5,060 bases of DNA from an uncultured Collinsella sp. (GCA_959599635.1 CAUGJN010000130.1:1-5060), one strand, 5' to 3'; numbered from the stretch's first letter, positions 1-5,060 are shown. The notes: generated from the sequence alone by a model not told the origin. Made by a program: numbers and translations.

Positions 1-34
1 TTGTTGGGATGGCGCTTTGGGATGGGAGCCTTAC

Positions 35-574
35 TTAGCTGAAGAGGGGCTGTATGGCTGATAGGTAGTCTTTGGCTACTTCGGCCTTATCTGCTTGGAA
101 GTTGTGCCAGGCCCACCATTGGACCATTCCTACGAAGCTTGAGGCTATGTGGTGTAGTAGGAAGCTTCGGTCCATGGTGGCGGCGGGGCCGTTTGGGTCG
201 GTAGGGACGGTTTCGGCTGCTCGTGACATGATGGTCTTGCGTAAGCAGTCGGCGAAGACGCGTGAGCCGGCGCCGGCTACGAGGGCTCGTACACCCTGGC
301 GGCGCTCCCAGAGGTTGTTGAGGATATGCTCGACCTGCACGAGTGGGTCGTCGAGCGGTGTGCCATTGTCGTCGAGGGCGTGGGTGCAGATGTCGCTCAC
401 GAGTTCGGACAGTAGGTCATCTTTGCTTTTGAAGAGGCCGTAGAACGTGGCCCGACCCACATGGGCGCGAGCGATAATGTCGCCGACGGTGATCTTGCCG
501 TAGTCCTCTTCGCGCAGCAGCTCGGAGAACGCCGCAACGATGGCAGCGCGGCTTTTTGCCTTGCGGGCATCCAT
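35..574 (-). CDS. TetR/AcrR-family transcriptional regulator, last gene of the larB-larC operon
   Basis: A 179-residue one-component DNA-binding repressor, the normal length for the family. The N-terminal TetR helix-turn-helix is clear at about residues 28-48 (ITVGDIIARAHVGRATFYGLF), followed by KSKDDLL, the usual start of helix 4. The C-terminal half is a ligand/dimer domain ending in a helix with a Trp pair (W153-W154, in VQWWAWHNF), which resembles the C-terminal domain of Firmicutes-type TetR regulators. I chose the ATG at 574. The frame stays open upstream to a TTG at 622, but that segment lies inside larC and does not look like TetR sequence. The ATG is 2 nt after the larC TAG stop and has no strong Shine-Dalgarno, so translation is probably coupled to larC. 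By position it probably regulates the lar operon, perhaps through the inverted repeat at 2320-2353 (inference). The ligand is unknown. Its 3' part is less GC-rich than the neighbouring genes: I count about 52% over 61-180 against 60% over 1561-1620 in larB. Confidence 0.94.
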   Translation of the reverse strand: MDARKAKSRAAIVAAFSELLREEDYGKITVGDIIARAHVGRATFYGLFKSKDDLLSELVSDICTHALDDNGTPLDDPLVQVEHILNNLWERRQGVRALVAGAGSRVFADCLRKTIMSRAAETVPTDPNGPAATMDRSFLLHHIASSFVGMVQWWAWHNFQADKAEVAKDYLSAIQPLFS

Positions 575-576
575 GG

Positions 577-1482
577 CTATGCGTCCGCGTGAACGAGCAG
601 GCAGCGAAGCGTACCGGAGCAACCCTCGTAGGGGCGCTTACCAGCGCCGTAGCCGACGGCCTCGATGCGGTAGCGGGCCGGCAGGTGCTCGGACGTGCGC
701 AGTGCGGCGACGATGGCGGCGCCCGTGGGCGTCACAAGCTCGCCGGCGACTGGTGCGGGCGTGAGGACGATATTGCCCGCCTGGCACAGGTTGACGACAG
801 CGGGGACGGGAATGGGCATGAGACCGTGGGCACAACGGATGGTACCGTGACCCTCGGAGAGCGACTCGACCACGATGTCCTCAATACCCAGGTCATCGAG
901 GCAGATGGCGACAGAGCAGACGTCGACGATGGAATCGACGGCGCCCACCTCGTGGAACATGACGGTTTCGGGCGTTTTGCCGTGAGCCTTGGCCTCGGCA
1001 GCGGCGAGCGCGGTAAAGATGGCGAGGGCGCGACGCTTGGCGCCATCGCTTAACTGCGAGCCATCGATGATGGCGGTGACGTCAGCCAAAGAACGGTGGT
1101 GATGGTGGTGGGCGTGATGGTGGCCCTCGTGGCCATGACTCTCATGGTCGTGCTCGTGGCAGTGGTCGTGCTCGACATGGTCGTGATGATGGTGCTCATG
1201 CTCATGTGTGTGCTCGGCAGCTGCTTCGTTGCCGTAGAGCCAGGCCATATCGTGATCGTGGTTCTCGAGCTCCTCTGCAAGCTGGACGTCGAAATCGCAG
1301 GCGTCGATGCCATGCTTGTTTACGCGTGTAACGGCAATCTCAAAGCCGCCGACCGGCAGCGTGGCGAGCTGCTCGCGCAGATGCTCCTCGCTGGCGCCCA
1401 GGTCGAGCAGGGCCGCGACGGTCATGTCGCCGCTGATGCCCGAGGTGCCGTCGATGATAAGCGTGTGCTGATGGTTGGACAT
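577..1482 (-). CDS. larC: LarC-type nickel insertion protein, LarC1-only short form with His-rich segment
   Basis: LarC is the CTP-dependent nickel insertase that turns the bis-thiocarboxylated pyridinium mononucleotide (P2TMN) into the nickel-pincer nucleotide of LarA-type enzymes. Family signatures seen here are DGTSGISGDM (residues 11-20), FHEVGAVDSIVDV (176-188), CAHGLMPIPVPA (217-228) and GELVTPTGAA (247-256). The protein ends at residue 301, just after the VGYGAG motif (276-281) that closes the LarC1 half. Full-length LarC proteins run on for roughly another 130 residues (LarC2), and no such sequence follows here in any frame before the TetR gene. Residues 91-129 contain 23 His, a probable nickel-binding or storage segment placed between the N-terminal part and the core. 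The start ATG at 1482 has an AAGGAG Shine-Dalgarno 6 nt upstream that overlaps the larB stop. Whether this short protein inserts nickel alone is not known from the sequence. Confidence 0.92.
   Translation of the reverse strand: MSNHQHTLIIDGTSGISGDMTVAALLDLGASEEHLREQLATLPVGGFEIAVTRVNKHGIDACDFDVQLAEELENHDHDMAWLYGNEAAAEHTHEHEHHHHDHVEHDHCHEHDHESHGHEGHHHAHHHHHRSLADVTAIIDGSQLSDGAKRRALAIFTALAAAEAKAHGKTPETVMFHEVGAVDSIVDVCSVAICLDDLGIEDIVVESLSEGHGTIRCAHGLMPIPVPAVVNLCQAGNIVLTPAPVAGELVTPTGAAIVAALRTSEHLPARYRIEAVGYGAGKRPYEGCSGTLRCLLVHADA
1096..1212 (-). other. His-rich metal-binding segment inside LarC (residues 91-129)
   Basis: I count 23 His, several Asp/Glu and one Cys (Cys108) in 39 residues, arranged largely as H-x-H repeats and short His runs. 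Such tracts in nickel-handling proteins (for example HypB and UreE tails) bind several nickel ions. Nickel loading by analogy is an inference. The DNA is correspondingly low in complexity (catgg/tggtg-like repeats on the plus strand). Confidence 0.85.
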
Positions 1483-1488
1483 GAAATG

Positions 1489-1494
1489 CTCCTT
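1489..1494 (-). promoter_or_regulatory. larC ribosome binding site overlapping larB stop
   Basis: The minus strand reads TAAGGAG followed by CATTTC and ATG. The larB stop TAA shares bases with the AAGGAG Shine-Dalgarno, which sits 6 nt before the larC ATG. This fixes the larC start and implies translational coupling of larB and larC. Confidence 0.85.
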
Positions 1495-2275
1495 AGCGGG
1501 CGCAGGACGTGCCGGCGCTCAGATGATTGATAAGACTTGCCTGATAGGCGGCGCCAAAGCCGTTGTCGATATTGACGACCGAAACGCCGCTGGCGCAGGA
1601 GTTGAGCATGGCGAGCAGTGCGGTCATGCCGCCAAAGTTCGCGCCATAGCCCACGCTGGTGGGGACGGCGATGACCGGACAGCTCACAAGGCCTCCGATG
1701 ACGCTCGCCAGGGCGCCCTCCATGCCGGCGATGGCGATGACTACCTGCGCCTGGGCAAGTTCCTCAGCATGAGCGAGCAGGCGGTGCAGGCCGGCGACAC
1801 CCACGTCGTAGAGGCGATCGACCTCGTTGCCGTAGAACTCGGCCGTCAACGCGGCTTCCTCGGCAACGGGCAGGTCGCTCGTGCCGGCGCAGGCGACGAC
1901 GATGCGTCCGTTGCCGTTGGGGGAGGGCTTGCCACCCACCAGGGCGAGCTGGGCGTCCGGGACATATCCCAGGTCGATGCCGTTGCCGAGGAGCTCCGAG
2001 GTGCGGGCTGCCTTTTCGTCGTCCAGGCGCGTGACCAGGATGCGCTCCTGGCCGGCATCGAGTAATGCTTTGATAATGGCGGCAATTTGCTCGGCGGTTT
2101 TACCGGCGCCGTAGACAACTTCGCCGGCTCCCTGGCGCACCCCGCGCGAAAGGTCGAGCTGCGCAAAGCCCAAATCGGCGGTCGGAGCCGTCTGGATGCG
2201 CGTGAGGGCGTCGGCAGGGGTGACTGCTCCGCCGGCAACATCGCTCAGCAGCTGCTCTAGATCTCGCTTATCCAT
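1493..2275 (-). CDS. larB: LarB, pyridinium-3,5-biscarboxylic acid mononucleotide synthase
   Basis: LarB carboxylates C5 of the nicotinate ring of NaAD and hydrolyses the phosphoanhydride, giving P2CMN, the first intermediate of nickel-pincer nucleotide synthesis in the cytoplasm. The protein has 260 residues, slightly longer than the L. plantarum enzyme. The N-terminal part (about 1-110) contains the DLSRGVRQGAGEVVYGAGKT segment (41-60). The C-terminal half is the AIR-carboxylase (PurE-like) fold with CAGTSDLPVAEEA (129-141), AGMEGALASVIGGL (183-196), PTSVGYGANFGG (205-216) and NSCASGVSVVNIDNGFGA (225-242). Cys227 in NSC aligns with the cysteine that attacks the pyridine ring in characterised LarB (Cys221 of L. 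plantarum, from memory), and Glu186 is the probable active-site Glu. I chose the ATG at 2275, not the in-frame GTG at 2308, because AAGGGAG lies 5 nt upstream and the family begins near this point. larC follows 10 nt after the stop. Confidence 0.95.
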   Translation of the reverse strand: MDKRDLEQLLSDVAGGAVTPADALTRIQTAPTADLGFAQLDLSRGVRQGAGEVVYGAGKTAEQIAAIIKALLDAGQERILVTRLDDEKAARTSELLGNGIDLGYVPDAQLALVGGKPSPNGNGRIVVACAGTSDLPVAEEAALTAEFYGNEVDRLYDVGVAGLHRLLAHAEELAQAQVVIAIAGMEGALASVIGGLVSCPVIAVPTSVGYGANFGGMTALLAMLNSCASGVSVVNIDNGFGAAYQASLINHLSAGTSCAR

Positions 2276-2280
2276 ATATG

Positions 2281-2287
2281 CTCCCTT
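2281..2287 (-). promoter_or_regulatory. larB ribosome binding site
   Basis: The minus strand reads AAGGGAG, then CATAT, then ATG at 2275. It decides the start against the in-frame GTG at 2308, which would place the Shine-Dalgarno inside the coding sequence. Confidence 0.8.
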
Positions 2288-2319
2288 CGACGGCGCAAAG
2301 TTTAGCACTCAAAGGGTAT

Positions 2320-2353
2320 GTTTCCGAACACTAAGACAGAATTGTTCGGAAAC
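2320..2353. repeat. 11-bp perfect inverted repeat upstream of larB, candidate operator
   Basis: The left arm GTTTCCGAACA (2320-2330) and right arm TGTTCGGAAAC (2343-2353) are exact reverse complements separated by 12 nt. Each arm is itself close to palindromic (GTT-N4-AAC). The arm centres are about 24 bp apart, close to two helical turns, as expected for a dimeric or double-dimeric repressor site. No T-run follows on either strand, so an intrinsic terminator for serB is unlikely. It lies in the larB promoter region and overlaps a -10-like box, which fits repression. That the TetR protein of this operon binds it is an inference. Confidence 0.6.
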
Positions 2354-2380
2354 TATAGGACAGACTGATTCAATTGCTAG
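2352..2380 (-). promoter_or_regulatory. candidate promoter of the larB-larC-tetR operon
   Basis: On the minus strand a -10-like TATAGT (2357 to 2352; 5 of 6 to TATAAT) is preceded, at 17 nt, by a weak -35-like CTAGCA (2380 to 2375; 3 of 6). Transcription would start near 2345, inside the inverted repeat, so a bound repressor would block it. The weak -35 makes this tentative. Read-through from serB is also possible. Confidence 0.35.
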
Positions 2381-2389
2381 ACGGATTGG

Positions 2390-3025
2390 CTAGTCGCGCA
2401 GGATGATGTCCATAGCGAGCATCAGATTGCGCTCGTCGATGGCAAACGGGGCGGCCTCGCGCGTCTTGGGCTTGGCACAAAACGCGATGCCCGTGCCCGC
2501 GGCCTGAATCATGGGGATGTCGTTGGCACCGTCGCCGATCGCGACGGTGTGGGCCATATCGACGCCGCACTCAACTGCCCAGTCCAGCAGCTGGATGAGC
2601 TTGGACTCCTTGGTCACAATGTCGGCAGCCAACTTACCGGTGAGCTTGCCGTCCACGACCTCCAGACGATTGGCCAGGCAAAAGTCGATGGCCGCGGCGG
2701 CCACGATCTTATCGGCGACTTCGTGAAAGCCGCCACTCACGACGCCGACCTTCCAACCCTTGCTGTGTGCCGAGCGCACAAGCTCCAACGCGCCGGGGGT
2801 AAATGTCACGCGCTCAAAGGTGCGCTCGAACACGCTCTCGTCCAGGCCGGCGAGCAGCCCCACGCGCTCCTCGAGCGCCTGCTTAAAGTCAAGCTCGCCG
2901 CGCATGGCGCGTTCGGTGATCTGTGCCACCTGCTCGCCCACGCCGGCCTCTTCGCCCAACAGGTCGATGACCTCCTGGTTGATGAGCGTGGAGTCGATAT
3001 CCATAACGATGAGGCGTGCAGTCAT
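2390..3025 (-). CDS. serB: Phosphoserine phosphatase (HAD family)
   Basis: SerB hydrolyses O-phospho-L-serine to L-serine, the last step of the phosphorylated serine pathway, in the cytoplasm. The 211-residue protein carries all four HAD motifs: motif I DIDST (Asp9 nucleophile, Asp11 acid/base, Thr13), motif II VVSGG (Ser97), motif III Lys142 in ESK, and motif IV GDGANDIPM (Asp165, Asp169). After motif I, the INQEVIDLLGEEAG segment with the helical cap at about 18-75 is typical of SerB, including the Glu18 expected to contact substrate. It is the short, catalytic-domain-only form without N-terminal ACT domains. I chose the ATG at 3025 because GGAAAGG lies 6 nt upstream and the HAD motif sits at its usual distance; the longer in-frame start at 3094 adds 23 unrelated residues. 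Its gene is divergent from aspS, and larB follows after 114 nt with no recognisable terminator between. A related HAD-IB phosphatase with another phospho-substrate is possible but less likely. Confidence 0.92.
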   Translation of the reverse strand: MTARLIVMDIDSTLINQEVIDLLGEEAGVGEQVAQITERAMRGELDFKQALEERVGLLAGLDESVFERTFERVTFTPGALELVRSAHSKGWKVGVVSGGFHEVADKIVAAAAIDFCLANRLEVVDGKLTGKLAADIVTKESKLIQLLDWAVECGVDMAHTVAIGDGANDIPMIQAAGTGIAFCAKPKTREAAPFAIDERNLMLAMDIILRD

Positions 3026-3069
3026 GGCGGGCCTTTCCGAGTGCTGTTTTATTGGGGCATATTGTCGCA

Positions 3070-3095
3070 CGTGACGAGCGCGGGCGGGTGTCACG
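3070..3095. repeat. short dyad CGTGAC-N14-GTCACG upstream of serB
   Basis: CGTGAC (3070-3075) and GTCACG (3090-3095) are exact 6-bp inverted repeats with a 14-nt GC-rich spacer, 45-70 nt upstream of the serB start. It could be a regulator site or chance in GC-rich DNA. Confidence 0.3.
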
Positions 3096-3170
3096 GCGCG
3101 TCAATTGTTTCGTCTCCGTCAAGTCTTTGGGCAGGAGCCACTTTTTCGCGGCACATCGACGCGAGTGCGA

Positions 3171-3176
3171 TAAGAT
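3171..3176 (+). promoter_or_regulatory. possible aspS -10 element
   Basis: TAAGAT (4 of 6 to TATAAT) lies in an AT-richer patch about 110 nt before the aspS ATG. A TG upstream (3166-3167, followed by CGA) is not at a clean extended -10 spacing, and no good -35 is present 16-18 nt upstream. It is the best candidate in the region and would yield a leader of about 100 nt containing both hairpins described next. Confidence 0.35.
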
Positions 3177-3186
3177 AGAACGCCAT

Positions 3187-3260
3187 GTCTGGCTGCGCGG
3201 TTTACGCAGGCTGGACAAATCTGTACGACGCCGCCCGGAACGACACGGGGCGGCACAGAT
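3187..3260 (+). promoter_or_regulatory. aspS mRNA leader with two consecutive hairpins
   Basis: Hairpin 1 has stem CTGCG (3193-3197) with CGCAG (3205-3209), a 7-nt loop, and an outer GTC/GAC pair (3187-3189 with 3214-3216). Hairpin 2 is stronger: outer stem ATCTGT (3219-3224) with ACAGAT (3255-3260), inner stem GCCGCCC (3230-3236) with GGGCGGC (3248-3254), a 5-nt one-sided bulge ACGAC (3225-3229) and an 11-nt loop that repeats ACGAC (3240-3244). It ends 4 nt before the AAAGGAGG ribosome binding site. The pairings are seen in the sequence; a regulatory role is inference, and it matches no riboswitch family I recognise. Confidence 0.5.
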
Positions 3261-3264
3261 CCAT

Positions 3265-3272
3265 AAAGGAGG
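3265..3272 (+). promoter_or_regulatory. aspS ribosome binding site
   Basis: AAAGGAGG is a near-perfect anti-16S match placed 9 nt before the ATG at 3282, and it sets that start. Confidence 0.9.
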
Positions 3273-3281
3273 ATCACTGGT

Positions 3282-5060
3282 ATGAGCCAGACCCGTCCCA
3301 TCGATGAGCATTCCATGCACACCCGTACCTGCGGCGAGCTTCGCTTCGAGAACGTGGGCGAAGAGGTCACCCTCACCGGTTGGGTGAGCCGTCGCCGCGA
3401 CCACGGCGGCCTTATCTTCTGCGACCTTCGCGACCGTGAGGGCATCACGCAGCTTACCTTCGACCCCGAGCACTCCGACGGCGACGCCTTTAAGATCGCC
3501 GAGACCATGCGTCCCGAGTGGCCCATCAAGATTCACGGCGTCGTGCGCGCCCGTGGCGAGGAGACCACCAACACCAAGCTCGCCACCGGCGAGATCGAGG
3601 TCCTGACCGACCACGCCGAGGTGCTCAATACGTCCGTCACCCCGCCGTTCCAGATCGAGGACGGCATCGAGACCAGCGAGGACACCCGTCTGCGCTATCG
3701 CTATCTGGACCTCCGTCGTCCCGAGATGATGGCCAACCTCAAGCTGCGCTCCGACTTTACCTTTGCCATTCGCGAGGCGCTGCACAACCGTGAGTTCATG
3801 GAGGTCGAGACGCCCTCCCTGTTCAAGTCCACGCCCGAGGGCGCCCGCGACTTCATCGTCCCCAGCCGCATCCAGCCGGGCAACTTCTACGCCCTGCCGC
3901 AGTCCCCGCAGCTCCTGAAGCAGCTGCTTATGGTCGGTGGCGTCGAGCGCTACTATCAGGTTGCCAAGTGCTTCCGCGACGAGGACTTGCGTGCCGACCG
4001 TCAGCCCGAGTTCACCCAGGTCGATATCGAGATGTCCTTCGTGGACCAGAACGACGTTATGAGCGCGCTCGAAGAGGTTCTTGCCGATGCCTTCGGCCGC
4101 ATGGGTGTCGAGATGCCCACGCCGCTGCGTCGCATGAACTACTGGGAGGCCATGGACACCTATGGCTCCGACAAGCCCGATACCCGCTATGGCATGCACT
4201 TGGTCGACCTGACCGACATCTTCGCCAACTCCAAGTTCAAGGTCTTTGCGACTGCCGCGAACGAGGAGGGCTCTGTCGTCAAGGCCATCAACGCCAAGGG
4301 CGCCGGTGCCTGGGCTCGCGCCAAGATCGATAAGCTTGCCGGCGTGGCTTCCACGTTTGGCGCCAAGGGCCTGGCCTGGATCGCATTCCGCGAGGACGGC
4401 TCCATCAACAGCCCCATCGTCAAGTTCTTCTCGGACGAGGAGATGGCCGCCCTGCGCGAGCGCATGGACGTCGAGCCCGGCGACCTTGTGATGTTCGCCG
4501 CCGGCCCGCGCCTGCTCTCCGACGAGATCCTGGGCGGCATGCGTTCCCACATGGCTAACGCGCTCGAGATCAAGCGCGAGGGCCACGACTTCCTGTGGGT
4601 CGTCAACTTCCCGCTGTTCCACTGGGACGAGGACCGCAAGGCTTACGCTGCCGAGCACCAGCCCTTCACCCTGCCGACCGAGACCGACATCGCCAAGATC
4701 GAGGCCAATCCGTTGGCAGCCGGTTCTTGCACCTACGACTTTGTCATGGACGGCTTTGAGGCCGGTGGCGGCGGTATGCGTATCCACAACGCCGAGATGC
4801 AGATGTCCATGCTCAAGCTCCTGGGCTTTACCGAGGAGCGCGCCGAGTCTCAGTTTGGCTTCCTCATGGAGGCGCTCAAGTTTGGTGCGCCCCCGATGGG
4901 CGGTTTCGCTCTGGGCCTGGACCGCGTGTGCATGCTGCTCACCGGTTCCGACTCCATCCGCGACGTCATGGCGTTCCCCAAGACGGCCAGCGGCTCCGAC
5001 CTCATGTCGGGCGCCCCGAGTGCCGTTAGCGGCGCCCAGCTCAAGGACGTCAGCCTGCGC
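3282..5060 (+). CDS. aspS: Aspartyl-tRNA synthetase, bacterial type (3' end cut by window edge)
   Basis: AspRS, a class IIb synthetase, activates Asp with ATP and charges tRNA-Asp in the cytoplasm. The frame is open from the ATG at 3282 to the window edge: 593 residues with no stop yet. Bacterial AspRS is about 590 residues and ends shortly after the LMSGAPS segment (574-580) seen here, so only a few residues should be missing. Domains in order: OB-fold anticodon domain (about 14-115, GWVSRRRDHGG at 33-43), class II motif 1 around EVETPSL (174-180), ALPQSPQLLKQLLM (204-217), motif 2 FRDEDLRADRQPEFTQ (231-246), the bacterial GAD insertion (about 295-425), and motif 3 GFALGLDRV (541-549). His41 and Glu94 replace the Leu30/Lys81 of the discriminating E. 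coli enzyme, suggesting a relaxed enzyme that also makes Asp-tRNA-Asn. The usual HHPFT reads HQPFT (459-463). The gene is divergent from serB. Confidence 0.97.
   Translation, partial: MSQTRPIDEHSMHTRTCGELRFENVGEEVTLTGWVSRRRDHGGLIFCDLRDREGITQLTFDPEHSDGDAFKIAETMRPEWPIKIHGVVRARGEETTNTKLATGEIEVLTDHAEVLNTSVTPPFQIEDGIETSEDTRLRYRYLDLRRPEMMANLKLRSDFTFAIREALHNREFMEVETPSLFKSTPEGARDFIVPSRIQPGNFYALPQSPQLLKQLLMVGGVERYYQVAKCFRDEDLRADRQPEFTQVDIEMSFVDQNDVMSALEEVLADAFGRMGVEMPTPLRRMNYWEAMDTYGSDKPDTRYGMHLVDLTDIFANSKFKVFATAANEEGSVVKAINAKGAGAWARAKIDKLAGVASTFGAKGLAWIAFREDGSINSPIVKFFSDEEMAALRERMDVEPGDLVMFAAGPRLLSDEILGGMRSHMANALEIKREGHDFLWVVNFPLFHWDEDRKAYAAEHQPFTLPTETDIAKIEANPLAAGSCTYDFVMDGFEAGGGGMRIHNAEMQMSMLKLLGFTEERAESQFGFLMEALKFGAPPMGGFALGLDRVCMLLTGSDSIRDVMAFPKTASGSDLMSGAPSAVSGAQLKDVSLR

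Larger units (their letters stand above)
3026..3281. other. divergent serB/aspS intergenic region
   Basis: These 256 nt hold the control regions of serB (minus) and aspS (plus). I see a structured aspS leader on the right, a weak aspS -10 in the middle and a short dyad on the left. A TTGACG box on the minus strand (3104 to 3099) has no -10 at a proper distance, so I cannot place the serB promoter. No gene or small ORF with its own ribosome binding site is convincing here. Confidence 0.7.

Noticed and set aside
577..637. tetR lies in the -1 frame of larC, open from 637, so a -1 frameshift could fuse LarC1 to the TetR protein, echoing the LarC1/LarC2 frameshift of L. plantarum
   Set aside because: No X-XXY-YYZ slippery heptamer is present in the overlap (G-GGT-TGC is only a partial match), the downstream protein is a TetR regulator and not LarC2, and a good ATG begins it after the larC stop.
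556..1053. Plus-strand open frame of 165 codons opposite larC
   Set aside because: It lies wholly opposite a gene with clear LarC motifs and shows no recognisable family pattern.
1096..1530. Plus-strand open frame opposite the His-rich part of larC, rich in Met and Val and looking like a membrane protein
   Set aside because: The hydrophobic look comes from reading the complement of repeated His codons (CAT/CAC become ATG/GTG). It has no supporting ribosome binding site or family match.
2320..2353. Intrinsic terminator of serB
   Set aside because: The hairpin arms are perfect, but the 12-nt loop is long and neither strand has a T-run after the stem; its overlap with a -10-like box fits an operator better.
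3187..3281. T-box riboswitch for tRNA-Asp upstream of aspS
   Set aside because: GAC appears in a bulge and a loop, but the conserved T-box sequence and a UGGN bulge downstream of the specifier are missing (the only TGGA, at 3212-3215, is upstream of both GAC copies), and there is no terminator.
2889..4787. A 632-codon open frame on the minus strand, antisense to aspS and running into the 5' part of serB
   Set aside because: It is the mirror of the strongly codon-biased aspS gene, shows no protein family pattern, ends inside serB out of its frame, and the sense strand has unmistakable AspRS motifs throughout. Long antisense frames are common opposite GC-rich genes.

Overview
The window looks like GC-rich chromosome from an anaerobic gut actinobacterium. 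The class Coriobacteriia, near Collinsella, is my best guess from codon use, the style of the aspartyl-tRNA synthetase and the short His-rich LarC. That placement is an inference and no marker in the window proves it. There are five genes: four on the minus strand and one on the plus strand, divided by a 256-nt divergent intergenic region.

On the minus strand, read from right to left, the order is serB (2390-3025, phosphoserine phosphatase), a 114-nt gap, larB (1493-2275), larC (577-1482) and a TetR-family regulator (35-574). The last three genes are almost certainly one transcription unit. The larC Shine-Dalgarno overlaps the larB stop codon, and the TetR start codon lies 2 nt after the larC stop. 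LarB and LarC catalyse the first and last steps in making the nickel-pincer nucleotide (NPN), the cofactor of LarA-type racemases and epimerases. The middle enzyme LarE (sulfur transfer) and the user enzyme LarA are not in the window. They may lie beyond the left edge or elsewhere in the genome.

The 114-nt gap before larB holds a perfect 11-bp inverted repeat overlapping a -10-like box on the minus strand. Its layout fits an operator, and the TetR protein encoded at the end of the same operon is the obvious candidate to bind it. LarC is the most unusual protein. It ends after the LarC1 half, so the C-terminal LarC2 domain is missing, and it carries 23 histidines in a 39-residue stretch.

On the plus strand, aspS (3282 to the right edge) encodes an essentially complete bacterial-type AspRS cut off by the window within its last few residues. 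Its 5' leader can fold into two consecutive hairpins just upstream of a strong Shine-Dalgarno. Two anticodon-domain positions (His41, Glu94) suggest a non-discriminating enzyme that would also charge tRNA-Asn with Asp, which would require GatCAB elsewhere in the genome.

I found no RNA genes, mobile elements or CRISPR arrays. The first 34 bases, downstream of the TetR stop, hold nothing I can identify.
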